From positions 1-35,756 of the forward strand of contig CAKUMQ010000026.1 of the NCBI GenBank assembly GCA_934667845.1: a stretch of DNA of 35,756 bases. The letters run 5' to 3'. Position numbers and translations under genes: made by a program. Shown here in pieces: positions 15,056 to 24,151 of this stretch. The notes under the pieces were generated by a model. It was given only the letters and a program-made list of their open reading frames with translations. It ran no database searches and was not told the DNA's origin. Origin of the DNA: an uncultured Eubacteriales bacterium (GTDB lineage Bacteria > Bacillota > Clostridia > Oscillospirales > Acutalibacteraceae). Position 1 is the stretch's first letter. The number at the start of each line of letters is the position of its first letter.

Positions 15056-17922
15056 ACGGCGGGATCCAATCCGAATTCCTGCCTCTTGCGGGTGATCTCC
15101 CGATCGATCTGCCTGTTCCAGTAGCTGAGCGCTTCGCGGTAGTTTTCGCCGGTATAGACGACCGCCTTGAAAGCGTTGTCGATGTTGCGGGACACATAAT
15201 AGCCTCCGGCAATTTCGGGAAGGTCGATAACCGTTTCCCACTGTGCCGAAATGATATTCAGTTCGCTGCGCGACCACGGCAGCCGGCGGATCGCCGTCAG
15301 ATTGGCGGGGCTGTACCGCCCGGCGGCGCCAAGAATGTTTTCCACCTCCGTGCCGTAAAGCCCCTGTGTCTCGCCGGAATTCCACCAACGCAAAAACGTC
15401 CATGCCGCCGCTTTGTCCTTTGCCGTCGACAGGATCATACCGGCTGTCCCCGAGGAGGCGGTGCTGCGGTCGACCGTGCCGTTCTGCTGCTTTGTGCCGG
15501 GCAGCAGCACCATCTCCCACATATTCCGTATTTCGGGCGCGGCGGTGACCAGCTGATTATAAAAGGTATATCCCGTGATGACCAGCGGCATCTCGCCGGT
15601 GCGGAAACGGTTGAAATCATCCTTATACAGTGGGAAATCATACTGCGTATAGTACTCGCACCACGCCTTAAACGCCGAGACCGCTTTAGCCGTGTTCAGC
15701 GCCGTCGATGTGAGGTCGGCAGTATACAGGCCGTTGCCGTTTTGCAGCAGCAGCGTCGGGAAGATCGTCTGGCTGCCGATTCCCTGGGACACCACGGAAT
15801 ACGCGTCCATGGAGGCATAGGGCAGTCCGATGCTCATATTGTTGCGCTGCAGCGTTTCGGCGACGGAAAGCATATCCTCCCACGTCTCCGGCGGGCTGAT
15901 GTGCAGCTCCTCCATGACATCACTGCGGCAGAACATCATCAGAAAGCTCTCCGTCTCCGGCACGGCATAGCAATGCCCGTTCAGGCGGTAGGGTTCAAAC
16001 GCCGTCGCCGTATATTCCGCCGCCAGCGTGTCAAAGCCCTCCAGCTCCTCAAGCGGACACACCGCTCCGCGCAGCGCGTAATTGATCGGATCGCCGCGTC
16101 CCATCATCAGCGCCACGTCCGGCGCCTTTCCCGCCATAAATGCCTGCATCAGTCCGCCCTGCACCAATGACAGGCTGACTCCGATATTGTACTCCGGCAC
16201 AAACCGGGAATCGATCAGCGCCTTGAGCACGTCCGCCTGATCGCGGCCGGTCGATACCCAGACCGACACGTTGGCGGCGGTATCCCCCTCGGCTCTGCCG
16301 ACCATCTCATAATCGGTGACAAAGGAGCCGAAAAACGCCTTGAGATGATACAGCACGCCGTCAAGGAAGCCCGCCTCCGTTTCCGGCAGCTTCTCCGCGG
16401 CAGGGCAGATATAGAATTTGTCCAGGGTCAGCGATTGCTTGCGCACCGACAGCACCCAGGAGGACAGCGTCACAATGTTGTTGCGGAACGCCTCCAGCCG
16501 CTGCGGGATCGTATTCGGCCGTGCCACAAAGTCGCGCAGCTGATCCGCAACGCGGTCCAGAGAAGCCGCCTCGGTGCCGCGATAGCCCGTCAGCGTTTCT
16601 ATCTGCCCGCGATAGGTCTGCAGGGCGTCGGCGCAGGCGGCAAAGGTATCGGACAGTCCGGGAACCGATTCCTGGAGATAATAGTCGCGGAACAGATCCG
16701 GAGATGTCCCGGTCACCATAATGATCCGGCGGTATATCTCATTCAGCCGGGCTACGGTGTCGCCGATATTGTTGAGCACCTCCCCCATTTCGCCGACGGT
16801 CGGCGTCATGGACAGCTGATGCTTTCCCTTTGTGAGATAGATCCGGTACGGCTCGTCGCCGCCCGCGGTCTCCGTCTGCCAACGGATGCCATAGGTAAAC
16901 GGCACCGCCTCCAGCTCGGCAAAGGGGATCGCCCCGTCAATGCGCACGGTGCGGTACACCTTTAAGCCGCGCAGAAAATTCTGCTTATAGCGAAAGGAGA
17001 GCGTATACAAACCGTCCTGCGGCACGTCGATCTCCCAGACAAGCTCCTGATCCGGCGTATTCCAGTTTTCCCCGCCGATAACGTTGAGCTTTTTGCACAG
17101 CGGATCCGACGGCGTAGTGGAGGCGTCCGAGCGGTCGCTGACCGGATACAGCATGGTCGAGGTCTTCGACTGCATAATCTCCGCCTCGTATATCCGGCAT
17201 TCGCCGCGATCCGCAGCCTCCGGCAGCCCCTGCCGGTACTCTGCATATGACAGCGGTTTTTCCTCATTGAAAAAGCACAGTCCGTATATGGCGAGCGCCT
17301 CCCGCGAGACCGTCAGTCCGATCGTGTGCGTCCCTGCGGAGAGATAAAAGTAAAACGGACCGCTCACATATCCGGACGCATCCTTGGCGACCCAGCGGAT
17401 CGCCTCCGCAAGCTCGACCTGTGCCATACGGATATCGTTGCCCATTTTATCCGTCAGCGGCGTGTCCCTTTCATCCCGGTAGCGGCGGGGAAAGGTCAGT
17501 TCGCCCGCCTCCGCAAACGGCGTCTCGCCGTCCAGTGTCATCGCCAGTTCAACAGCGCTCCCGGTTCCCTCCAGCGGACGGTAGTGCAGTTCAAAGCAGT
17601 ACAGTCCCGCCTGCTCCGCCGTAAAGTCCCAGCTCGCCGTATCCGCGGCCTCCGTCAGGCAAAGCGCCTCCGGCTCGTCCGGCGGAGCCGTCTCTCCGCC
17701 CCTGCCGTCCGTTCCCCTGAGATACAGCTCCTCCTGCGGGAAAACGCCGTCGGCGAAGCGATCCCGGTATGTCTGATAGGCTGTACCTCCCGTTTCCGGC
17801 ACATTCGTATCCGCTTCTGCCGTCGGGCGCTCCGCCGCCCATCCGTTCACGGACGACAGTGCCAGCACCAACGCCGTCAGGCATGCAGCCACACGGGACG
17901 ATCTCTTCCGTCGATATAGCAT
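15052..17922 (-). CDS. Solute-binding protein fused to two N-terminal beta-sandwich domains
   Basis: A protein of 956 residues, about twice the size of a normal sugar-binding protein. It has a signal peptide (1-29) without a lipobox. Two carbohydrate-binding-module-like segments follow: about 60-220 (ASWDFTAEQAGLYCFELHYR ... SAGTHTIGLTVSREALAIYG) and about 243-375 (YEAEIMQ ... VPQDGLYTLSFRYKQNFLRGLKVYRTVRIDG ... LTKGKHQLSM). Then come a helical linker (about 380-535) and a family-1 extracellular solute-binding domain (about 550-935: LMQAFMAGKAPDVALMMGRGDP, PETWEDMLSVAETLQ, STAKDKAAAWTFLRWW). The ATG at 17922 has AAAGGGAG upstream. It lies just before permease pair 1 and is presumably its receptor. 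Without a lipobox, anchoring must differ; the extra domains may bind glycan or the envelope proteins encoded downstream. Confidence 0.85.
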   Translation of the reverse strand: MLYRRKRSSRVAACLTALVLALSSVNGWAAERPTAEADTNVPETGGTAYQTYRDRFADGVFPQEELYLRGTDGRGGETAPPDEPEALCLTEAADTASWDFTAEQAGLYCFELHYRPLEGTGSAVELAMTLDGETPFAEAGELTFPRRYRDERDTPLTDKMGNDIRMAQVELAEAIRWVAKDASGYVSGPFYFYLSAGTHTIGLTVSREALAIYGLCFFNEEKPLSYAEYRQGLPEAADRGECRIYEAEIMQSKTSTMLYPVSDRSDASTTPSDPLCKKLNVIGGENWNTPDQELVWEIDVPQDGLYTLSFRYKQNFLRGLKVYRTVRIDGAIPFAELEAVPFTYGIRWQTETAGGDEPYRIYLTKGKHQLSMTPTVGEMGEVLNNIGDTVARLNEIYRRIIMVTGTSPDLFRDYYLQESVPGLSDTFAACADALQTYRGQIETLTGYRGTEAASLDRVADQLRDFVARPNTIPQRLEAFRNNIVTLSSWVLSVRKQSLTLDKFYICPAAEKLPETEAGFLDGVLYHLKAFFGSFVTDYEMVGRAEGDTAANVSVWVSTGRDQADVLKALIDSRFVPEYNIGVSLSLVQGGLMQAFMAGKAPDVALMMGRGDPINYALRGAVCPLEELEGFDTLAAEYTATAFEPYRLNGHCYAVPETESFLMMFCRSDVMEELHISPPETWEDMLSVAETLQRNNMSIGLPYASMDAYSVVSQGIGSQTIFPTLLLQNGNGLYTADLTSTALNTAKAVSAFKAWCEYYTQYDFPLYKDDFNRFRTGEMPLVITGYTFYNQLVTAAPEIRNMWEMVLLPGTKQQNGTVDRSTASSGTAGMILSTAKDKAAAWTFLRWWNSGETQGLYGTEVENILGAAGRYSPANLTAIRRLPWSRSELNIISAQWETVIDLPEIAGGYYVSRNIDNAFKAVVYTGENYREALSYWNRQIDREITRKRQEFGLDPAV

Positions 17923-17938
17923 GACGCTCTCCCTTTCT

Positions 17939-19894
17939 TTACCGCGCCGTATCGCAGGGCACGGTAAACGTCTCCACCGCATAGGGGCGAACAAACACCT
18001 TCTGCCCGCCATAGGTCAGCGAGCCGCCGCGTCCGCCCATATCTATCGCCAGGATCACCTCGTTGCCGTCGGCATCCTTCCTCGCCACACCGGTGATCCC
18101 GCTGCTCTTGATAAACGGGGCGTCAACGCCGCTGGTGTTTGCGGCGTCCTTCAGCAGCATCTGCAGGATCTCCTGCCCCTGCGGCATTGCCCCCAGCAGC
18201 ATGATCCGCCCCTTTCCGCAGCGGTACGCGGACAGCACGCCCTCGCCGGGGGCATAGTCGTCGACCGTTTCGGACAAGATCTCTGCGCCCTTGCTGCGCA
18301 AAACGGCGGCAAAGCCCAGAAGCGGCGTCTGTCTGCCGCAATACTCCATTTCCATGCCGATACCGGCTGTTCTGGTCAGATACGCCACATGCACACCCGC
18401 CGCTTCCTCCAGCCGCTGCCCGAGAACGGCATCCGTATGTACGGTGTGATCCGCCGTGCGGATATTGGTCATCGGCCCGATCAGCCAGGTGCCGCCGTTT
18501 TCCGCAAAGCGGAGCATTCGCCCGATCACGCTGTCGTCAAGATGATAGATAAACGGCGTGATCACCAGCCGGTAGCCGGACGGATCCGCCTCCACGGGCA
18601 GCACGTCCCGCGGGTATCCGACCTCCTCCAGCGCATCGTAAAACCGCCGCACAAGCGCCACATAGTCCAGCTCGCCGTAATTCTCCGAAAGCATATACGC
18701 CTTTGCCAGATCGGAATAATGCAGGGCGATCTGTGCCGGTTTAAGCTGCGTCGCCTCCAGCAGCGGTTCCAGCTCCCGCAAACGGTTGGCGGCGTTCAGG
18801 ACATCCTCATAGCAGTTGGTCGGTTCGCCGCTGGCAGACAAGATCGCCCCGTGCGGCAGCTCGCTGCCGGAACGGTGCTGGCGGAAGTGCCAGAAGGAAA
18901 AGCCGCTCGACCCCATGGCAAATGCCGCCGCCACCTCTGCCGCCACATATCCGCGGGGGTGGACCCGAACCGAGTTGGTTATATCCCCGTTAAATCCGGG
19001 GCAGGTCTCTATGCACATAAACGGTACGCCCGGCTTGACACAGCGGAACCGATCGTTGTCAAACAGCGGCTGCCGGTAGTTATCCGCAAACGGATAGTCG
19101 TCATAGGAGGCGAAATCCAGATGCTTTGCCATGGTATCGTAATCCACGCCGAACCAGAAAGCCGAGTTGTGCGTGATCGGCCGGTCGGAATACCGGCGGA
19201 TCAGCTCCGCCTGCATAACGGCAAATTCCGTCACCTTTTCCCGTGAAAAAAGCCGATAATTGGTCGAGAGAGAGGGACTGTGCGCACATGTCGACGAGCG
19301 CGGGACCGGCACCTGTTCAAAGCTGTCATAGTGCTGACTCCAGACGCCCGTCCCCCATCTCTCGTTAAGGACGTCGATGCTCGTATATTTTTCAGCAAGC
19401 CAGAGGTGCCACTGCTTTTCACACTCCGCGCAGAAGCACTCCCCGACGTTGCACTTGAGTTCATTGTCGATCTGCCACCCGATCAGTCCGGGCAGAGAGC
19501 CGCAAGCCTCCGCCAGACGGGAGACCAGCTCCCGCACACGGCTGCGGAAATACGGGTTGTTGGTGCAGACATGCTGACGGGCGCCGTAATTGACCGTTCG
19601 CCCGTTGTCATTGAACATGCGCTCCGGATGGCCGTAGACCATCCAAACGGGCGGCGTTGGCGTCGGTGTGCCGAGGATCACGCCGATCCCGTTTTCATGA
19701 AATTTGCGGATGATCTTCTGAAAGAAGGAAAAATCAAACGCGCCCTCGCGCGGCTCCATGACGGACCAGGCAAATTCCCCGATCCGTACCGTATTGATGT
19801 GCAGCGCTTTCATGCGGAGGATATCTGCGTCCACCACAGTCTCTTCCCAAAGCTCGGGATAATACGCAACGCCAAAGATCCGTTTTTCAAACAT
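17939..19894 (-). CDS. Beta-galactosidase, GH42 family
   Basis: A protein of 651 residues with no signal peptide, so cytoplasmic. Domain A (1 to about 390) is a TIM barrel with GVAYYPELW near the start, the acid/base glutamate in WQIDNE (E145) and the nucleophile in CIETCPG (E296). Cysteines C148, C153, C155 and C158, together with C110, match the zinc-binding cluster of GH42 enzymes. A trimerisation domain follows at about 395-590 (LVITPFIYHLDDSVIGRMLRFAENGGTWL), then a small C-terminal beta domain. Length and motifs are complete. The start at 19894 has GAGGGAG upstream. GH42 enzymes often act on galacto-oligosaccharides from plant galactan or arabinogalactan. Here it probably hydrolyses what the adjacent importers bring in. 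Confidence 0.95.
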   Translation of the reverse strand: MFEKRIFGVAYYPELWEETVVDADILRMKALHINTVRIGEFAWSVMEPREGAFDFSFFQKIIRKFHENGIGVILGTPTPTPPVWMVYGHPERMFNDNGRTVNYGARQHVCTNNPYFRSRVRELVSRLAEACGSLPGLIGWQIDNELKCNVGECFCAECEKQWHLWLAEKYTSIDVLNERWGTGVWSQHYDSFEQVPVPRSSTCAHSPSLSTNYRLFSREKVTEFAVMQAELIRRYSDRPITHNSAFWFGVDYDTMAKHLDFASYDDYPFADNYRQPLFDNDRFRCVKPGVPFMCIETCPGFNGDITNSVRVHPRGYVAAEVAAAFAMGSSGFSFWHFRQHRSGSELPHGAILSASGEPTNCYEDVLNAANRLRELEPLLEATQLKPAQIALHYSDLAKAYMLSENYGELDYVALVRRFYDALEEVGYPRDVLPVEADPSGYRLVITPFIYHLDDSVIGRMLRFAENGGTWLIGPMTNIRTADHTVHTDAVLGQRLEEAAGVHVAYLTRTAGIGMEMEYCGRQTPLLGFAAVLRSKGAEILSETVDDYAPGEGVLSAYRCGKGRIMLLGAMPQGQEILQMLLKDAANTSGVDAPFIKSSGITGVARKDADGNEVILAIDMGGRGGSLTYGGQKVFVRPYAVETFTVPCDTAR

Positions 19895-19953
19895 AGCTGT
19901 TTTTCTCCCTCACGCCGCAGCGCCGTAAATTCTGAAAGTCAAAAGGGGATCCG

Positions 19954-19989
19954 GCTGCGGTTTCCCGCCTTTCGGCGGGAAACCGCAGC
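19954..19989. terminator. Strong intergenic stem-loop (partial terminator or processing site)
   Basis: A perfect 16-bp stem (19954-19969 and 19974-19989) with a TTTC loop in the 112-base gap between the sortase-anchored gene and the GH42 gene. On the minus strand the hairpin is followed by CGGATCCCCTTTT, not an immediate T run. It is therefore a poor terminator and may protect the 3' end of the upstream mRNA or lower expression of downstream genes. No convincing promoter is seen after it. Confidence 0.5.
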
Positions 19990-20006
19990 ACGCTAAAAAA
20001 GGAGGT

Positions 20007-21761
20007 TTACGCACGTGTCTTTCTCTTTTTGCCCACGGTCAGAACAGCCGCAGAAGCCAGAAGCAGAACTGCTGCCGCTCCCGCCGTCGTCGGTACGCCG
20101 GTCGACGGATTTTCCGCATCCGACGGATCTGACGGCTTCGATCCGGCACTGTTCAGCGCTTTTTCATACTCCGATTTGATCGCATAGTAGGTGTTGCCGT
20201 CCGCGCGGATGACCGAATTATATACGCTCAGCCCGCCGCCGTAGACCATGACCTTGAAATCACCGGCAGCCAGCTCGGCGTCGTTCAGCGTCGCCGTCAG
20301 CGCCGGTTTGCCGGAGGCTTTGCCCTTTTCGTTCATATAGAACGAGAATTTGCTGCCGGCCATGGTCATGCGGATGTGATACACACTGCTCGTCAGTCCG
20401 TCGGGAATGGTATAGGTGGCAATCGGATTGCCGTAATCGGCGTTCTTCGCCAGAATCACCTGCGGTCCCTCGTTTCCGTTGCCGCGGATATAGAGGCAGT
20501 AGGTCTCATTTTCCGAAGCGCCGTCGAGCTGTGTACGGAACATGAATTTATCGGTGTTCCAGTTGATCTCGCTGTTCTGATAGTCAAATTCCCACTCAAA
20601 ATCCCCGACCGCCTTGCCGCCGAGCAGCCGGTTGGTCGCCAGCATACCGTCCGAACCGACATACTTGAAGAATATGCGGTTTTTCACGGTCGTGATCGTG
20701 CCGTTTGCATTGCCGTCCGCCGATTTCTCAAACGGCGCATAGAAAATCGTCTGCTTCGGCTCACTGCTCTCCGGCGCAGAAACTTCACTGCTCTCGGGCG
20801 TGGAGACTTCGCTGCTCTCGGGCGTGGAGACTTCGCTGCTCTCCGGCGCAGAAACTTCGCTGCTCTCGGGCGCGGAGACTTCGCTGCTCTCCGGTGCGGA
20901 GACTTCGCTGCTCTCCGGTGCGGAGACTTCGCTGCTCTCCGGTGCGGAGGCTTCGCTGCTCTCCGGTGCGGAGACTTCGCTGCTCTCCGGTGCAGAGGTC
21001 TCGCTGCTCTCGGGCACAGAAACTTCACTGCTCTCGGGCGGCAGACTGGCTTTGTTCGTGCAGTAGGTGTTGCCGTTTGCCCGAATGATCATATCGGAGA
21101 GCACCATGCCGTTGCCGTAATGCATAGCCTTGAAATAGCCGGTCGCCAGAGCCTCATCCTCCGCCAGTGTGGCGGTGATCGCCGCTTCCGCCGGCTCTGT
21201 GGTCTCGACCGGCCAGATCTTCAGCGTAAAGCTCTGACCGGCGAGCGTCATCTTCACCCGATAGCTCTGCTGCCATCCAATACCGTCAGGAATCGTATAG
21301 GAGCCAAGGGAATAGTCGTTGTTTTTGCCAAGCACAACATGCGGTTTCCCAAAACCGTTGCCCTGAATCAGCACGGCATAGGTATTGGATTCCGACGAAC
21401 CGCCCGCCTGTGCGTGGAACATGAACTTGTGCGTTGTCCAGCTGATATCAGCAGGCGACAGGTATGTAAACTCCCATTCGAAATCGCCGACCTTCTCGCT
21501 GAGGATCGGGTTGCTGGCATTCATTCCCTCACCACTGCCCCAGGTAAAGGTCGTCACGCCGTTTTCATCCGTCACAATGGTGCCGCCTTCGTTATTGCCC
21601 GGATCCTCCTCTATTGTAGGCTTGGTAATGGTGATCAGTCGGGATCCCGCTCTCGCCGTAAGCGCGCCCAGACCGAGTGCGCCGACCAGACCGACAGCCG
21701 TCAGCGCAACAGACAGAACTATGCCGAGTACCTGGTTGATTCGTTTTTTCCGAGTATCCAT
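20007..21761 (-). CDS. Sortase-anchored surface protein with two LamG-like domains
   Basis: A protein of 584 residues. It has a signal peptide (1-38, ending TARA-G), then a LamG/concanavalin-like domain at about 45-235. A linker of 12 tandem 8-residue units around PESSE follows (about 241-336), then a second, homologous LamG-like domain at about 345-525. The tail carries NPSTG (551-555), a hydrophobic stretch and KKRK, as in cell-wall sorting signals of Clostridia. Both LamG domains share FEWEF, KFMF, YTIPDG and ANGNTY-type segments, showing an internal duplication. The start at 21761 has AAGGGAAGGA upstream. It is likely a cell-wall glycan-binding protein; no catalytic residues are seen. It lies between the beta-helix genes and GH42. 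Confidence 0.82.
   Translation of the reverse strand: MDTRKKRINQVLGIVLSVALTAVGLVGALGLGALTARAGSRLITITKPTIEEDPGNNEGGTIVTDENGVTTFTWGSGEGMNASNPILSEKVGDFEWEFTYLSPADISWTTHKFMFHAQAGGSSESNTYAVLIQGNGFGKPHVVLGKNNDYSLGSYTIPDGIGWQQSYRVKMTLAGQSFTLKIWPVETTEPAEAAITATLAEDEALATGYFKAMHYGNGMVLSDMIIRANGNTYCTNKASLPPESSEVSVPESSETSAPESSEVSAPESSEASAPESSEVSAPESSEVSAPESSEVSAPESSEVSAPESSEVSTPESSEVSTPESSEVSAPESSEPKQTIFYAPFEKSADGNANGTITTVKNRIFFKYVGSDGMLATNRLLGGKAVGDFEWEFDYQNSEINWNTDKFMFRTQLDGASENETYCLYIRGNGNEGPQVILAKNADYGNPIATYTIPDGLTSSVYHIRMTMAGSKFSFYMNEKGKASGKPALTATLNDAELAAGDFKVMVYGGGLSVYNSVIRADGNTYYAIKSEYEKALNSAGSKPSDPSDAENPSTGVPTTAGAAAVLLLASAAVLTVGKKRKTRA
20754..21041 (-). repeat. Tandem 24-bp coding repeat, 12 units
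   Basis: Twelve contiguous 24-bp units encode (V/A/T)-S-(A/T/V)-P-E-S-S-E. Units differ mainly at third codon positions and at the A/T/V residue. The repeats form an acidic, Ser/Pro-rich spacer between the two LamG-like domains. Such arrays change length by slippage, so copy number may vary between strains. Confidence 0.9.
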
Positions 21762-21809
21762 TGTGTTCCTTCCCTTTCTGATTGTATTTGATCGGCAGTC
21801 ACCGACAGC

Positions 21810-22949
21810 TTATTCCGCCGAAAAGACGACGGTCATGCCGTCGCTCTTTTCAAAGGGGAACCTCTGCCACGATGCCGCCGTATCCTCCGCCGTAGCCGTC
21901 AAGACTGTCAGCGTGCACGCTCCTGCCGAGTTTTCCTTTCTGACAAGACCGAACGTCTGCTTTTCGCCGACGCCGCGCAAATGCAGGAAATCCATGGGAA
22001 CAGTAAGCGTGCTCCCGATATTCCGCAGAGTCAGCACCGTCCCCGACGAGGCTTCGTCCAGCACCGAGCCGAGAACGCCGGTCGCCCCGTCCATGAGCAC
22101 AAAGCTGTCTACCGCAGAACGGCTGACCGTCAGCGTGCGCAGCACAAACCCGTCGCCGGACAGAGCCGCCGCTGCGTCCAGCGTCACCCCGTCAAAAACC
22201 AGCTGTTCGAGCAATGTGTTGCTGTCGTCGGCGATCACCACGCCGTTTTCCGCCGTCGCCTCACGGCAGTAAATGCCGCTGAACGATGTTCCGAGACGTT
22301 TGGCACCGGTCAGGGAGATCGCCGCACGGGAGAAATCGCGTATGTGGACGTTTTCGTACGTCTCTCCGACGGCGGTGCCCTCCGTCTCCGATACGATCCC
22401 GGTCCCGACATGGCTTATGCTTACATTTTTGACATAGCTGCCCTGTCTGCTGTCTCCCGCAGGTGTGATCCGTATGGCCGCCGCCTGTGCAGCCGCCGCA
22501 TTTTCGCCGTCGTAAACGATCGTCAGATCCTTTACACCGGCGCCGTTTTCCAAAGCGATGACCGGCGTTTTGCCGATCCCGCGCAGCCGGGTATCCGCCA
22601 TGCCGCTGCCCGCGATGAAGCCGTCCTTTACGGTGATCGTATCGCCGATCCGGTATTCACCCGCCGGAACAAACACGCTCAGCCCCGTTGCGGCGGCTCT
22701 GCGGAAAGCCATCGTATCGTCTGTTTCGTCGTTCGGAACAGCACCGTAATCCGTCACGTCAGCCACACCGCCCAGAAGATCCTTTTCGGACGGCGTTATG
22801 CTTTCCACCGTCTCATACACCGCAGGCTTTGGCACAGAGACAAACACTCCGTCGCCGAGAAGCACGATCACGAGCGCTATCGCCGCCAGCGCCATAACGG
22901 CTATGGAAGCGACCGGAATGATAAAGATGCTTTTTCCCGTTTTCTGCAT
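21810..22949 (-). CDS. Membrane-anchored beta-helix protein (pectate lyase 3-like)
   Basis: A protein of 379 residues. An N-terminal membrane segment (IFIIPVASIAVMALAAIALVIVLL) lacks a clear cleavage site, so it probably stays as an anchor. The repeat-rich body begins DVTDYGAVPNDETDDTMAFRRA, the hallmark of the Pectate_lyase_3/right-handed beta-helix superfamily. FVPAGEYRIGDTITVKDG and a GxGMADTRLRG coil follow. The ATG at 22949 follows GGGGAGGG; a second ATG at 22967 overlaps the upstream stop but lacks a good ribosome site. No pectate lyase calcium site or GH28 DD/DG/H triad could be placed. It is the third of three tandem beta-helix genes. Confidence 0.8.
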   Translation of the reverse strand: MQKTGKSIFIIPVASIAVMALAAIALVIVLLGDGVFVSVPKPAVYETVESITPSEKDLLGGVADVTDYGAVPNDETDDTMAFRRAAATGLSVFVPAGEYRIGDTITVKDGFIAGSGMADTRLRGIGKTPVIALENGAGVKDLTIVYDGENAAAAQAAAIRITPAGDSRQGSYVKNVSISHVGTGIVSETEGTAVGETYENVHIRDFSRAAISLTGAKRLGTSFSGIYCREATAENGVVIADDSNTLLEQLVFDGVTLDAAAALSGDGFVLRTLTVSRSAVDSFVLMDGATGVLGSVLDEASSGTVLTLRNIGSTLTVPMDFLHLRGVGEKQTFGLVRKENSAGACTLTVLTATAEDTAASWQRFPFEKSDGMTVVFSAE

Positions 22950-22963
22950 GTTCGTCCCTCCCC

Positions 22964-24151
22964 TCATTCCTGCACGCCCTTGGACAGGTAGCGGATCCCC
23001 TCTTCATCGCAGGGGAACGCCGCATACCGATCCGCCTCGCCGAGCCAGGTGTACCAAGCATACCGATCCAGCTTGAAGCGGAAGGTGCCCCCGGCGCCTT
23101 TGGTGTGCTTGACAATTTTAAAGGTGCTGCCTGTATCGGATTTAAAACCGGACGCCTCGGAGCCGAAACCCTTAAAATGCAGCGTGCCGATATTCAGATA
23201 GTTGCCGCTGCCTTCCCCGGCCTCTCCCAGCTCGATCAGCGCGGTATCCCGCTTATCGGAAAAGATGTAATAGGCGGTCAGTCCGTCGATACGCACCGTG
23301 GAGTTTTCCACCTTGACAAGTCCGCTGTCCGGCTCTGCCAGCTTCACCTGCTCCATATGTACGCTGCCGAACTGCGCGTTGCGGCAGTTTCTCAGCAAAA
23401 GGTCGGTATGAACGGGCATGCCCTCGATGTTCAACTGATCCACCTGCAGGTTATACTCGCGCCCCTCCACCGCAAAAGCGACGTCGGCATATTCGCGGAA
23501 TTTCTGCACGGCGGCGATATACAGGTTATAGAACACGTTGCCGTACTGCCCGTCCTTTTGAAAATCCACGCCGCGGTAGACATAACGGGTAACGGTCACC
23601 GTGTTAATACGCAGACCGCTGGCACCGCAGTTTTCCTCGTTCGGGGAGTAGATGCCCGTACCCATGCGGGCCAGTCCGACACTGCGCAGCTGCGAGCCGG
23701 GCTCGACCGGCTTTTTGCCGCCCAGCCAGACCAAGACCCGCTCTCCCGCCTTTTCCTCGCCGGTGATCAGCTTTTCTTCAAACTGCACCACAAGGTCCTT
23801 CAGCATGCACACGCCGCCGAGCCGGATGGCGGGCGTCGACGGATCCGGATTGGAAAAATACAGCTTTGTGCTCTCGCCGCCGCCGACGATCGCCTGATCC
23901 GTCACCTCAAGGGTCTCATGCAGCATGTAATCGCCCCGGCGCAGCCAGATATTCCGTCCGGTCGCCAGTGCCGCGCGGAACGCTTCGGTATCGTCCTTGT
24001 TATCGCTGGCATATCCGCCGAAGGATTCGAGATCGACATAGCCCGCGGGGATCTCCGTATCCGACGCGGAGACCTCGCCGGTGCCGAGCACGCCGCCAGC
24101 CAGCAGAGACAGCACCAATACCGCGCGGAGAAATAATTTTCCTGCTTTCAT
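22964..24151 (-). CDS. Secreted beta-helix protein (pectate lyase 3-like)
   Basis: A protein of 395 residues with a signal peptide (1-29, SLLAGGVLGTGEVSA-S). The start of the helix reads YVDLESFGGYASDNKDDTEAFRAAL, then IWLRRGDYMLHETLEV and GGGESTKLYFSNPDPSTPAIRL. These are beta-helix rungs of the Pectate_lyase_3 superfamily. There is no C-terminal anchor. The ATG at 24151 overlaps the upstream stop (ATGA) with AAAGGAG 7 bases before it. It is paralogous to the genes on both sides. Enzyme, glycan binder and structural protein are all possible. Confidence 0.8.
   Translation of the reverse strand: MKAGKLFLRAVLVLSLLAGGVLGTGEVSASDTEIPAGYVDLESFGGYASDNKDDTEAFRAALATGRNIWLRRGDYMLHETLEVTDQAIVGGGESTKLYFSNPDPSTPAIRLGGVCMLKDLVVQFEEKLITGEEKAGERVLVWLGGKKPVEPGSQLRSVGLARMGTGIYSPNEENCGASGLRINTVTVTRYVYRGVDFQKDGQYGNVFYNLYIAAVQKFREYADVAFAVEGREYNLQVDQLNIEGMPVHTDLLLRNCRNAQFGSVHMEQVKLAEPDSGLVKVENSTVRIDGLTAYYIFSDKRDTALIELGEAGEGSGNYLNIGTLHFKGFGSEASGFKSDTGSTFKIVKHTKGAGGTFRFKLDRYAWYTWLGEADRYAAFPCDEEGIRYLSKGVQE

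Noticed and set aside
15056..15520. N-terminal extension of the MalF-type permease
   Set aside because: The extension lies wholly within the solute-binding gene in another frame and has the composition of a shadow frame; permease similarity starts near 15055.
20754..21041. Array of 24-bp repeats that could be taken for a CRISPR
   Set aside because: The units are contiguous without spacers, keep a single reading frame and encode PESSE repeats inside a surface protein; no cas genes are present.
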